Below are positions 17,648 through 26,718 of a DNA stretch of 64,000 nucleotides, piece by piece. Location of the stretch: contig NZ_JASBQQ010000013.1 of assembly GCF_029961185.1 (NCBI RefSeq), forward strand, positions 16,915-80,914. The letters run 5' to 3'. Below the pieces are notes generated by a model, which searched no databases, was not told the DNA's origin, and saw only the letters and a list, made by a program, of their open reading frames with translations. This DNA is from Albidovulum aestuarii. GTDB taxonomy: Bacteria > Pseudomonadota > Alphaproteobacteria > Rhodobacterales > Rhodobacteraceae. Each line of letters begins with the position of its first letter. Positions within the stretch are counted from its first letter, which is position 1. The position numbers and the translations under genes were made by a program.

Positions 17648-19132
17648 TCATTCGTCCACGGTGATCTTGTACCAGCGGATCGACATGTTCTCGACCGGGT
17701 CGAGGTTCTTTACCCGCGACGTTGCACCGATGAGCTTGGTCACGTGATAGGGGATGAGCGTGCCTGCGGTTTCCTGCAGATGCTCCTGCGCCTTCACATA
17801 GATCGCCCTGCGCTTGTCGAAGTCGAGCTCGCGCCGCGCCTCCGCCAGCATAGCGTCGAAGCCGTCATCCTTGTAGTAGCTCTCGTTCCACTTGGCGGTC
17901 GAAAGGTAGATTTCGTGCAACGCCTGATCCGCCGGCCGCTCGTTCCAGCGGGTCATCACCGCGTCCTTTTTCATCCAGACTTCGGACCAGAAGCCGTCGG
18001 TCGGAACCTGCACGATGTTGACGCGGATGCCAGCCTCGGCTGCCTGCGCCTGATAGGCTTCGGCCATTGCCGGCCATGTCGCCTCCAGCGTCGCAACGTG
18101 GACATCGACGTCGATCCCGTCAGGGAAGCCCGCCTCTGCCAGAAGCGCCTTCGCACCTTCGATATCTTGCGGGCAAGACAGGTCGGCCCGGTACTGATCG
18201 GCAGGTCCGACCGGCGTATCGCAGGCGACGGTGCCGTTGCCGCCTTCAACCAGCGCAAGCAGACCGTCGCGGTCGGCGGCCATACGCATGGCTTTTCGGA
18301 CTCGCGGATCGGAGAAGGGTTCCACATCCGTCCGGAAGACGATGCCGCGCCAGTTCCCGGTCGGGACTTCCTGAATGTAGAACTTGTCCGAGCCATCAAA
18401 CATCACACGCTGCTGCGGGGTGATCCCGCTTTCCATGTCGATCTGACCGCCAAGCAGCGCCTGAAGCCGCGCCTGTGCGTCAGGAATGCCGATGATTTCC
18501 ATCCGCTCGACGCCCGGCGGGCCTTCGAAGTAGTCCGTGTTGGCGACGACGACGGTCGTGCCCTGCGGATCGAATTTCTCCAGCTTAAAGGGGCCCGTTC
18601 CGATGCCCGTCGTCGCGATGGTGTCGCCCGAGCCATCGGGGATCATCCGCAGCCGGTAGTCCATGAGCTGGAGCGGCATGTCGGCAAAGGGCGTGTCGAG
18701 CGTCAGTTTCACCGTCATCGGATCGACGGCCTCGACTCCAGTAATCATCTTCACGGCCGAGCGGGCAGGGCTGTCGCCATCAGGGTCGAGTACCCGGTTC
18801 AGCGAATAAACCACATCGGCCGCATCGAAGTCCGATCCGTCATGGAACTTCACACCCTCGCGCAGCGTCAATGTCCAGACCGTCGCGTCCTCATTCGCCT
18901 CCCAGCTTGTTGCCAGATCAGGTGAAGGCTTGCCCTCCATGTCCGGCCGTACAAGGCGGCTCATCAGCTTCTCGGTGATCTGGAAGATGCGGCCCTTGGA
19001 AATCGGGTCGAGGCTTGACTGATCGCCGAAGCCATATTCATGCGCCTGCCGGAACGTGCCCTTCGGCTCGGCAAGTGCCGTTCCGGTCAGAGCAAGAGCG
19101 GCCACGCATGCCGATGCCAGTAGTCTTTTCAT
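17648..19132 (-). CDS. Peptide ABC transporter substrate-binding protein (SBP family 5)
   Basis: The 494-aa periplasmic protein has a signal peptide at residues 1-21 (MKRLLASACVAALALTGTALA). It shows the SBP_bac_5 signature near residue 60-110 (LATSWEANEDATVWTLTLRE, then VKFHDGSDFDAADVVYSLNR). GGAGGAGG lies just upstream of the ATG at 19132. As first gene of a four-gene operon it sets the specificity of the importer: peptides are the family default, but opines, nickel or glutathione are also possible. A divergent S51 peptidase gene supports peptides. Confidence 0.92.
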   Translation of the reverse strand: MKRLLASACVAALALTGTALAEPKGTFRQAHEYGFGDQSSLDPISKGRIFQITEKLMSRLVRPDMEGKPSPDLATSWEANEDATVWTLTLREGVKFHDGSDFDAADVVYSLNRVLDPDGDSPARSAVKMITGVEAVDPMTVKLTLDTPFADMPLQLMDYRLRMIPDGSGDTIATTGIGTGPFKLEKFDPQGTTVVVANTDYFEGPPGVERMEIIGIPDAQARLQALLGGQIDMESGITPQQRVMFDGSDKFYIQEVPTGNWRGIVFRTDVEPFSDPRVRKAMRMAADRDGLLALVEGGNGTVACDTPVGPADQYRADLSCPQDIEGAKALLAEAGFPDGIDVDVHVATLEATWPAMAEAYQAQAAEAGIRVNIVQVPTDGFWSEVWMKKDAVMTRWNERPADQALHEIYLSTAKWNESYYKDDGFDAMLAEARRELDFDKRRAIYVKAQEHLQETAGTLIPYHVTKLIGATSRVKNLDPVENMSIRWYKITVDE

Positions 19133-19381
19133 TCGGTCCTCCTCCCTGTTTTCGACCAGCCTTTCCGGCCAGCCACCGGACGCGCCGGTTTGGACGAATG
19201 CTCCCCGCCGCGCACCCAAGGTGACAAGCGACAAAAATCCGGATCATGGATAAAGAAAATGTCATGTGAAACGGATTGAAAGAGTATCAGCGGACAGCGT
19301 CGTTCCGGCAAATAGCATTCCTTCACCGAAGCATTTGCAAAAGCTATGGTCCGGGGCGAAACCGGCAATGTATGAAACGGC

Positions 19382-20071
19382 ATGCAGACGGGTCAGATCA
19401 AAGCAGTGCTGTCCGGCGGGGGCGGCGTCACGCACGGGACCGACCCGGCGCTGGAGGCGTTCCTTGTTTCCCTGCTCGGCGACAGGCCCTGCATCGGCTA
19501 TCTGGGAACCGCGAATGGGGACAACCCTGAAAGGCTCGATCGCGTGTACCGCCGCTTTGACAAGTTGGGCGCGGAGGTCAGGCACCTTCCGTTACGGGCT
19601 ACGGCGGATGAGGCCGGGCAATGGGCGCGCGGTCTCGACGCAATCTATGTCGGTGGCGGTCAAACCGAACGGATGCTGCGAACCTGGCGCGAGACCGGGA
19701 TCGACCGGGTTCTCAGCGATGCAGCCAAGCGTGGTATCGTCATGAGCGGTGTCAGCGCGGGTGCGGTTTGTTGGTTCGACTACGCATTTTGGGATGGGGC
19801 GGGAACGGGGTTCCGACCGCTTGAAGGCCTGGGTGTCATTGCTGGCAGTTGCTGCCCGCACTTCACGACCGAGCCGGAACGCGCGGCCGCCTATCGGGCG
19901 CATGTCGCGGATGGTCGAATCCCGGCGGGCTATGCGATCGGGGATGGTGCCGCGCTGGTCCTGTCGGGCGTGAACGTCGCCAAAGCCTGCATTGCCCGGC
20001 CGGGTTCAGGTGTCTGGAAAGCCGAGCGCGTGGCAGGCGATGCCCGGTTGACGCCGCTATCGTCAGCCTGA
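19382..20071 (+). CDS. Peptidase S51 / PepE-like (type 1 glutamine amidotransferase-like fold)
   Basis: This 229-aa protein has the S51 nucleophile elbow GVSAGA with Ser125, and the preceding strand YVGGGQTERML. A conserved His follows in CCPHF. S51 enzymes (aspartyl dipeptidase, cyanophycinase) cleave Asp-containing dipeptides in the cytosol. The gene is divergent from the peptide ABC importer across 249 bp, so import followed by hydrolysis is a reasonable inference. No clear Shine-Dalgarno precedes the ATG. The 3' end overlaps the convergent LysR gene by 9 nt. Confidence 0.82.
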   Translation: MQTGQIKAVLSGGGGVTHGTDPALEAFLVSLLGDRPCIGYLGTANGDNPERLDRVYRRFDKLGAEVRHLPLRATADEAGQWARGLDAIYVGGGQTERMLRTWRETGIDRVLSDAAKRGIVMSGVSAGAVCWFDYAFWDGAGTGFRPLEGLGVIAGSCCPHFTTEPERAAAYRAHVADGRIPAGYAIGDGAALVLSGVNVAKACIARPGSGVWKAERVAGDARLTPLSSA

Positions 20072-20962
20072 CTGCATCGCGGCCGCCTCTGCCACGATCC
20101 AGTCGCAGACAGCCCGGATTTCAGGCGTCTGTCGCGCGTTGGGGCGGGTCAGAAGGTGATAGGCCCGCTCAGGATGCAGATCTGTTTCAAATGGCCGGGC
20201 CAGTCGCCCCGCATCGATATCCGATTGCATGAAGGGAAAAATCCCAAGTGCAACGCCCTGACCTTCGAGTGCGGCCTGCGCCACGACATTACTGTCGGTG
20301 ACAATCGTTTCTTCGAGGAACTTCAGGCCCGGAACACCGGCCAGCTTCAGCCATACCTGCCACTCTCCACGGTCCTGCTGGTGAATGACCGGATAGCGGG
20401 CGAGATCGGCGGGGTCATTAAGCCCACCGAACCGTTCGATGAGCGTCGGCGCGGCAATCGGCGCATAGGTGATACGGAAGAGGGATCGCGCCTCAACTCC
20501 AGGCCAGTCGCCCACACCCCAGTCTATTGCAACCTGCGAGGGCATGCTTTCGATTCCGGTAATACGGGGGGCGTGCTGAAGAACGAGTTCGATCTTTGGG
20601 TTCTGCGCCCTGAACCTTCCCAGCCTCGGGATCAGCCAGCGTGCACCAAAGATAGGACCGACCGCTAGCGCGACCGACTTTGTCGGAGTCTGGATATGCG
20701 CATCGATCTCGTCCCGGATTTCGGAAAAGGCACGTGCAAGCACGCCCGCCAGCGAACGGCCGGCATCGGTCAGGACGACGGCGCGTGTTTTTCGCACGAA
20801 AAGCTGCACACCCCAGTCGCGTTCAAGCTGGCGGATCTGGTTGGACACGGTCGTGGCGCTGACGCAAAGCTCATCGGCTGCGTCTTTGAAACTCAATCGC
20901 CGTGCCGCCGCCTCGAAAGTGCGCAATGCAGTCAGCGGCAGGCGGCGGGTGGGAATGGCCAC
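20063..20962 (-). CDS. LysR-family transcriptional regulator (GcvA-like)
   Basis: This 299-aa LTTR of the GcvA/AmpR-like branch begins with PTRRLPLTALRTFEAAARRLSF, with an HTH through about residue 65 (DAADELCVSATTVSNQIRQL). GTG at 20962 is chosen because GGAGG lies 7 nt upstream; an upstream in-frame ATG at 21001 has no site. It is divergent from the MttB-family gene across about 150 bp and so is the likely regulator of the catabolic set 21110-25594. Its 3' end overlaps the S51 peptidase gene. Confidence 0.88.
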   Translation of the reverse strand: MAIPTRRLPLTALRTFEAAARRLSFKDAADELCVSATTVSNQIRQLERDWGVQLFVRKTRAVVLTDAGRSLAGVLARAFSEIRDEIDAHIQTPTKSVALAVGPIFGARWLIPRLGRFRAQNPKIELVLQHAPRITGIESMPSQVAIDWGVGDWPGVEARSLFRITYAPIAAPTLIERFGGLNDPADLARYPVIHQQDRGEWQVWLKLAGVPGLKFLEETIVTDSNVVAQAALEGQGVALGIFPFMQSDIDAGRLARPFETDLHPERAYHLLTRPNARQTPEIRAVCDWIVAEAAAMQSG

Positions 20963-21109
20963 GTCAATCCTCCGTAGATGAAGCAAGATTATTTTATCCA
21001 TGCGGGTTTGAATAGTCACTTGTCGCGATCCCGGACCGCAGGAAATGCTGGATGCAAATGATGCGCGTTCGGGGTCCGGGTTTTGCAGAACGATATTGCC
21101 GATAGCGAA

Positions 21110-22630
21110 ATGAGGGCCGCGCGCCGCGCACGGCGAGGGCGCGACAGCGCACCGCGCGTGCGGGCATCGACCGAGGTTGACGGGGGCAGATACAAGCCGC
21201 TGTCGAACGCAGATATCGAACGGATCCATCTTGCCACGCTCGACATTCTCGCCAATGTCGGTATGTCGGAAGCCCCTGATATCGTGTCAGAAACCGTCGT
21301 CGCAGCGGGCGGCGCCATTGCGGCGGACGGGCGGCTTGTTTTCCCGCCCGCCCTGGTCACAGCAGCACTTGATGATCTCAACCGGCCCCTGACACTGCCC
21401 GCCCGCAATACTGCCGACGACCTGTGCCTGTCAGGCCGTCGGGTCTATGTCGGCTCGGGTGGCGCGGCTCCGTTGATTGTCGATCTGGAGACCGATACCT
21501 ACCGGCCATCCACTCTCCGAGATCTCTTTGACGCCGCGCGCATGGTGGATGCTCTGGAAAACGTCCATTTCTTCTCACGCTCGGTCGTGGCGCGCGACGT
21601 GGAGGGGCTTGAGGCGCTCGACATCAACACGGCTTTTGCCTCGCTCGCCGGGACGTCGAAACATGTGATGGTCGCGGCGCACGATCCCGCGCATGTCCGT
21701 GCCATCGGGCGCATGTGCCACCTGATTGCCGGATCGGAGGAAGCGTTTCGGGCACGCCCCTTCCTGTCGCTGAACATCAACCATGTCGTACCGCCGCTGC
21801 GCTACTCTGAAGAGGCCTGCGCCGTCCTGGCGGAGGCTGTGCGGCAGGGTATCCCGGCCCATGTCAACACTTTCGGCCAGATGGGCGCGTCCAGCCCAGT
21901 GACGATCGCCGGTTGCGTCGCCCAGACCGTTGCTGAAACACTGGCGGGTGTGATCTTTGCCTGGGCGCTCGACCCATCCGCCAAGGTCGTGTTCGGGGTG
22001 CGACCCATGGTGACCGACCTGCGCACCGGCGGCATGGCTGGGGGTGCGGGGGAACAGGCTTTGCTGACCGCGGCGGTTGTGCAGATGGTTCAGCACTATG
22101 GCCTGCCGAATTCGACCATCGCTGGCGCGACCGACAGCAAGATATCCGACGCGCAGAGCGGCTATGAGAAATGCCTCTCGGTGAACCTCGCGGCGCAGAC
22201 CGGCGCCAACATGATCACCCAGGCCTGCGGCATGCAGGCCGGGCTGATGGGATGTTCGTTCGAGAGCTATGTCATCGACAATGAGATGCTCGGGGCGATC
22301 CTTCGCTCTATGGCGCCGATCGAGGTCAGCGCAGCCACCCTGTCGCCCGAGATGATCGGCGAGGTCGTGCGCGGAGAGGGGCATTTCCTCGGCCATTCCG
22401 ACACGCTTGCGCGGATGCAGACCGACTTTCTGTACCCCCGGCTCGCCGACCGGCGCGACCCTGAGGAATGGCAGGCGGCGGGTGCTCCGGAGATCCGGCA
22501 ACCCGCGAAGGCGCGGGCCCGGGAAATTCTCGACACACACTTCCCCTCGCCGATACCGGCCGATATCGAGGCTGCGATCCGGGCAGAGTTCGATATTCGC
22601 CTTCCCGAAAGCACCATGAGGCCGAAATGA
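21110..22630 (+). CDS. Trimethylamine methyltransferase (MttB) family protein, non-pyrrolysine
   Basis: The 506-aa protein begins with a basic Arg-rich tail (MRAARRARRGRDSAPR) and then GGRYKPLSNADIERIH, the family's usual N-terminus. The TIM-barrel core includes ATDSKISDAQSGYEK and QACGMQAGLMGCSFESYVID. No internal TAG interrupts the frame, so it lacks pyrrolysine, like the MtgB-type glycine-betaine methyltransferases. Such enzymes move a methyl group from a quaternary or tertiary amine to a corrinoid protein; none is encoded nearby. A TTG start at 21083 is possible. Its stop overlaps the next gene (ATGA). Confidence 0.85.
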   Translation: MRAARRARRGRDSAPRVRASTEVDGGRYKPLSNADIERIHLATLDILANVGMSEAPDIVSETVVAAGGAIAADGRLVFPPALVTAALDDLNRPLTLPARNTADDLCLSGRRVYVGSGGAAPLIVDLETDTYRPSTLRDLFDAARMVDALENVHFFSRSVVARDVEGLEALDINTAFASLAGTSKHVMVAAHDPAHVRAIGRMCHLIAGSEEAFRARPFLSLNINHVVPPLRYSEEACAVLAEAVRQGIPAHVNTFGQMGASSPVTIAGCVAQTVAETLAGVIFAWALDPSAKVVFGVRPMVTDLRTGGMAGGAGEQALLTAAVVQMVQHYGLPNSTIAGATDSKISDAQSGYEKCLSVNLAAQTGANMITQACGMQAGLMGCSFESYVIDNEMLGAILRSMAPIEVSAATLSPEMIGEVVRGEGHFLGHSDTLARMQTDFLYPRLADRRDPEEWQAAGAPEIRQPAKARAREILDTHFPSPIPADIEAAIRAEFDIRLPESTMRPK

Positions 22631-23559
22631 AGATCTCCATCATCGGCGCAGGCGCTATGGGGTCGGTCTATGCCGCGCTTTTCGCCGAGGCGGAGCACGA
22701 CGTTGTTGTCGTAGACCCCTGGCGGGACCACGTGGACGCGATCAACCGCGATGGATTGCGGCTGTCGGGGGCAAGTGGCGACCGCATGATCCACGGAATT
22801 CGCGCTACGGGCGATGCGGCAGAGACCGAAGGGTCGGGATTGTTTGTCCTCGCCACAAAGGCGAGCGCCGTGGGCGAAGCCGCCCGGACGATCAAACCCC
22901 ACGCAGGCGGCGCCGTAATCCTGACAATCCAGAATGGATTGGGTGCCGCCGAACGGATCGGCGCGCATATGGACACCACCAACGTGTTGCTCGGCGTCGC
23001 CGATGGGTTCGGGGCGTCGATGAAGGGGCCGGGTCACGCCCATCATAATGCGATGAAACTGATCCGCGTCGGCGAGATCGGTGGCGGGCTCACGCAGCGG
23101 TTGGAACATTTGGCTGGGATCTGGCGCGGCGCGGGGTTCAACGTGAAAGCGTATCCCGACATCCGCCAGCTGATCTGGGAAAAGTTCCTGTGCAATGTGA
23201 CGTTCTCGGCCCCCTGCGCGGTCTTCGACCGGACGCTGGGCGAGTTGATGTCGGAGCCCGACCTTTGGGCTATCGCGACCGGTTGCACGAGAGAGGCGCA
23301 TGAAGCGGGGATTGCCGAGGGCGTTGCATTCACCTTCGACGACCCTGTTGCCTATGTCACGGCGTTTGGTCAATCCATGCCCGAGGCGCGCCCCTCGCTG
23401 GCGCTTGACCACCGGGCGGGCAAACTCTCAGAAATCGACGCCATCAATGGGATGGTTCCTGTGGTGGCGGCCCGTCACGGGTTGACAGCCCCCTATAATC
23501 AGACGCTTTCCGCCGTCATCCGGGCGCGCGAAGCTGAATTCGGCAAGGTCGGGCCGTGA
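22627..23559 (+). CDS. Ketopantoate reductase-family (PanE/ApbA-like) oxidoreductase
   Basis: The 310-aa protein has the Rossmann motif IIGAGAMGSVYAALFAEA at the N-terminus and KASAVGEAARTI plus ILTIQNGLGAAERI, as in PanE. The C-terminal helical domain holds the catalytic-type Lys in WEKFLCNV. Coordinates overlap both neighbours by 4 nt (ATGA upstream, GTGA downstream), so it belongs to a tightly coupled operon. In that setting a 2-oxo or 2-hydroxy acid other than ketopantoate is the likelier substrate; that is inference from context. Confidence 0.85.
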   Translation: MKISIIGAGAMGSVYAALFAEAEHDVVVVDPWRDHVDAINRDGLRLSGASGDRMIHGIRATGDAAETEGSGLFVLATKASAVGEAARTIKPHAGGAVILTIQNGLGAAERIGAHMDTTNVLLGVADGFGASMKGPGHAHHNAMKLIRVGEIGGGLTQRLEHLAGIWRGAGFNVKAYPDIRQLIWEKFLCNVTFSAPCAVFDRTLGELMSEPDLWAIATGCTREAHEAGIAEGVAFTFDDPVAYVTAFGQSMPEARPSLALDHRAGKLSEIDAINGMVPVVAARHGLTAPYNQTLSAVIRAREAEFGKVGP

Positions 23560-24692
23560 CCTTGGAAATGCCGAAGGCCGCGGTAACACCAACGAGATCT
23601 AAACTGGAGTTCCGTGGTGCGCATCTCAGCCTCCCGGCAGATGACGCCACAGCGCGGCTTGAGGGCATTTTCCGGGCGCTCGGCTCCACCGAGCATATCG
23701 CAGAAGAGGTGGCGGCGCATCTTGTCGATGCGAATCTTTGTGGCGTCGAAAGTCATGGTGTCGTGCGCGCGCTGCAATATGCGGGACAGTTTCGTTCGGG
23801 CTACATGCGAGCAGGTGTCGAGCCCATTGTTAAGGAGAGTGGAGCAGGCAGGCGCGAGGTCGACGGACAGGGCGGAATCGGCATCCCGGCGATGCAGATG
23901 GCCTTTGACGAAGGGTGCAGGCTGGCGCGTGCAACGGGCGTTGCCGCGCTCGCCGTCAGGAATGTGGGTCACACGGGTCGGCACGGCGCCTTTGCCGAAG
24001 CGGCGGCAAATGAGGGGATGCTGACCTTCCTGATGGGCGGCGGCAACCGTCAGACCTGGCGGCAGGTCGCACCGCATGGTGGCCGCAAGGCGCTGTTGCC
24101 GACAAATCCGTGGTGCATCGGTATTCCGGGCGGGGCGCGGGGACCCGTCGTGCTCGATTTTGCGACGTCCAAAATCGCCGGTGGCTGGATATACGCGGCA
24201 CACTCTGCGGGCGCTCTCTTGCCTGAGGGATGTGTGATCGACCGTGACGGCAACCCGACCCGCGATCCGGAGGATTATTTCGCTGGCGGCGCGATCCTGC
24301 CTTCTGGGGAACATAAGGGCTACGGCCTTGCTCTCATGGCGGAACTGATCGCCGAAGCAATGCTGGGCCCGGTGACCGCTGAGGCGAACTGGCTGCTGAT
24401 CGTGATTGATGCGACGCGCTTTCGCGACACGCTCGGGATGGCCCGGACGGCAGAAGAAATCCTTGCCGAACTGCGTCACTGCCCGCCCGCGCCGGGGTTT
24501 TCCTCAGTGGATATTCCTGGCGAAAGGGAGCGTGCCCATCACGCGACGTCGAAAGGACGGATATCGGTGCCCGAAGCCACCTGGGCACAGATTGGCGATC
24601 TCGCCCGATCTCTCGGTCTTGCTTGGGAAGACCGAAATTCGACTGAGGCATATCCGCCCATGCCGGACGCGCCAGACATTACGAAGGAATAA
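23556..24692 (+). CDS. Ldh-family (malate/L-lactate/ureidoglycolate-type) NAD(P) dehydrogenase
   Basis: The 378-aa protein belongs to the MDH2/Ldh_2 family: ESHGVVRALQY near residue 65, NVGHTGRHGAFAEAAA with a conserved His, TNPWCIGIPGG, VLDFATSKIAGG and LPSGEHKGYGLALMAELI. Enzymes of this family oxidise 2-hydroxyacids such as malate, L-lactate, sulfolactate or ureidoglycolate with NAD(P). It starts at GTG 23556, overlapping the previous stop (GTGA). The next gene follows after 2 bp. The exact substrate cannot be told. Confidence 0.86.
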   Translation: MTLEMPKAAVTPTRSKLEFRGAHLSLPADDATARLEGIFRALGSTEHIAEEVAAHLVDANLCGVESHGVVRALQYAGQFRSGYMRAGVEPIVKESGAGRREVDGQGGIGIPAMQMAFDEGCRLARATGVAALAVRNVGHTGRHGAFAEAAANEGMLTFLMGGGNRQTWRQVAPHGGRKALLPTNPWCIGIPGGARGPVVLDFATSKIAGGWIYAAHSAGALLPEGCVIDRDGNPTRDPEDYFAGGAILPSGEHKGYGLALMAELIAEAMLGPVTAEANWLLIVIDATRFRDTLGMARTAEEILAELRHCPPAPGFSSVDIPGERERAHHATSKGRISVPEATWAQIGDLARSLGLAWEDRNSTEAYPPMPDAPDITKE

Positions 24693-24694
24693 CG

Positions 24695-25594
24695 ATGAAG
24701 ATTGCGAGCTTCCTTTTCGAAGATGAACCCCAGTACGGGCTCGTCGATGGGGACAGATTGCATCCGGTATCCGGCAATTTCCGGCAGCGATTTCCGTCCT
24801 TGCGCGCGGTTCTTGCTGCCGGACGGCTGGACGAACTTTCCGCCGACGCGAGACGACAGAAGGCGCTTTCCTTCGAGGCGGTCACCTTTCTGCCACCGCT
24901 GCCGGATGCCGCGCGCGTGATCTGCGTCGGCATCAATTATCCCAAACGCTATCCGCTTGATGCGAATGTGGGTCGGCCGGAAAACATTATCCTGTTCGCG
25001 AAGCTGCCGGGAACCCTTCTTGGACACGGCGACACGCTGGACATCCCGCAAGGCGAGGCCGCAGAGACGTTTGACTATGAAGGCGAAATCGCCGTCGTTA
25101 TCGGCCGACAGGGGCGTCACATTTCAGCCGATAAGGCGCACGAATACATTGCTGGCTTCACTGCCTTCAACGATGGTTCGGTGCGCGGGTGGCAGAAGCA
25201 TTCTGTCCATGCCGGAAAGAACTTTGCCGGTTCCGGCGCCTGCGGCCCGTGGATTGTGACAGCCGATGAGATTGACGTGCCCGAGGCGATGACGGTGACA
25301 ACGCGCCTCAATGGTCAGGTTGTCCAACACGCTCCGGCAACCGAGATGTTCTTCTCGATCCCCGAGGTCATCGCCTACGTCTCGCATCTGACGCCAATCG
25401 AACCCGGAGATATCATCGCGATGGGATCGCCGGACGGGTCCGGCGGCAGCCGGGTTCCTCCGCGATTCCTAAGGGATGGTGACGTATTGGAGATTGAAGT
25501 TTCGGGCGTCGGCACGCTCGTGAACAGGATCGGCACGGGACAGGAGAAAGTTGCTGCCGGATGGCAGACCGACATTGCCGGAAAGGGTTGCTGA
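24695..25594 (+). CDS. Fumarylacetoacetate hydrolase (FAH)-family protein
   Basis: The 299-aa protein shows the FAH metal-site pattern: YEGEIAVVIGRQGRHIS gives the acidic ligands, followed by FTAFNDGSVRGWQKHS and GKNFAGSGACGPWIV. The C-terminal part has TPIEPGDIIAMGSPDGSGG. Family members cleave C-C bonds of acyl-pyruvates or act as hydratases or decarboxylases in catabolic pathways. AAGGAAT precedes the ATG at good spacing. It is last in the four-gene set begun by the MttB-family gene. Confidence 0.9.
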   Translation: MKIASFLFEDEPQYGLVDGDRLHPVSGNFRQRFPSLRAVLAAGRLDELSADARRQKALSFEAVTFLPPLPDAARVICVGINYPKRYPLDANVGRPENIILFAKLPGTLLGHGDTLDIPQGEAAETFDYEGEIAVVIGRQGRHISADKAHEYIAGFTAFNDGSVRGWQKHSVHAGKNFAGSGACGPWIVTADEIDVPEAMTVTTRLNGQVVQHAPATEMFFSIPEVIAYVSHLTPIEPGDIIAMGSPDGSGGSRVPPRFLRDGDVLEIEVSGVGTLVNRIGTGQEKVAAGWQTDIAGKGC

Positions 25595-25672
25595 CCCTCA
25601 CTCCCGATATATAGCCTTCTCAAATACATTCGACCGATGCATTCTGCTTTCGCAATTGAAACGAGGATCAGG

Positions 25673-26596
25673 ATGAACATCCGTCAACTGGAAGCGTTCC
25701 GCGCGACCATGCAGTGCGGCTCAATCACCGCCGCGGCAGAGGCCCTGCACATTTCGCAGCCGAGCGTCAGCCGACTGATTGCCGATCTCGAACACTCCGT
25801 CGGTTTTGCGCTGTTTCTGAGAACCGGCCGGGGTCTGACACCAACAGACGAGGCGCATCGTTTCCATCAATCGGTCGAAGGCATGTTCATCGGCGTGTCT
25901 CGTCTGCGGGAAACGGCGGAAGCTATCCGCACTACGACCGGAGGTATGATCTCCATCGGCGTGATCCAGTCCATTGCCACGCTGGAGCTTCCCAAGGCCG
26001 TGCGTGCCATCCATGAGCGATATGACGATGCCCGCTTCATGATCCAGAGTCGCAATACTCCGGCGATCCTCGACGCGCTTCAGGCACATCAGCTCGACCT
26101 AGGTGTCGTCGGCCGACAGCCGCCCTATGTCGGGGTCGAAGTGATCGCCGAAACGGCGGCGCCCTATGTATGCCTTTTGCCCGAAGACCACCCGCTGCGC
26201 GATGCGCAAGGACCACTTGATCTTGAAGATCTGACTGAGACCGAGACATTCATTACCACGGGCGACGCTTACCCGGACGAGATGATGGGGATCGACCGGG
26301 CGCTGTTCCGCCGCCTGAAGGCGCGGTCGCGGATTTCAGCCGCGAACCTGCCCGTCGCTGCGGCTCTGGTCCGCGAAACCGGCGCGATCGCCATCGCGGA
26401 TCCGTTCTCTGCCGAACAGGCCGTGCGCATGGGGGGCGTCGTGTTCAGACCGATCCGGCAGGCGTTGAGTTATCATATTGCCATCGTGTGTCGGGCACGC
26501 GACCGGTTACCGCGACCTGCGCGTGAGTTCGTCGAGGTCCTGAGCAAACAGATTCAGGAGCGCAGCGAAGCAGTCGCGCGATACGCGGAACGCTGA
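25673..26596 (+). CDS. LysR-family transcriptional regulator (CysB/CynR-like)
   Basis: The 307-aa LTTR begins MNIRQLEAFRATMQCGSITA, with an HTH to about residue 60 (EALHISQPSVSRLIADLE). The effector domain resembles the group with FMIQSRNTPAILDALQAHQLDLGVV. AGGA lies 5 nt before the ATG at 25673; twelve further upstream codons are open. It sits between the two catabolic gene sets, facing the second one, and may regulate one or both. Confidence 0.88.
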   Translation: MNIRQLEAFRATMQCGSITAAAEALHISQPSVSRLIADLEHSVGFALFLRTGRGLTPTDEAHRFHQSVEGMFIGVSRLRETAEAIRTTTGGMISIGVIQSIATLELPKAVRAIHERYDDARFMIQSRNTPAILDALQAHQLDLGVVGRQPPYVGVEVIAETAAPYVCLLPEDHPLRDAQGPLDLEDLTETETFITTGDAYPDEMMGIDRALFRRLKARSRISAANLPVAAALVRETGAIAIADPFSAEQAVRMGGVVFRPIRQALSYHIAIVCRARDRLPRPAREFVEVLSKQIQERSEAVARYAER

Positions 26597-26718
26597 AGCG
26601 GCGAAGGAACCTCCATAGCTTTTTCGGATGATCGGTGCCGATTATTGCATTGGAGGCAATCCATGCGCGCATCTTAGACTTTGAAGCAGCGGATGCGGAT
26701 GGATGGTCCTTCGTTAAG

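Noticed and set aside
20963..21109. LysR binding box (T-N11-A) between the LysR and MttB-family genes
   Set aside because: Several weak candidates exist, but none has convincing dyad symmetry, so no site is claimed.
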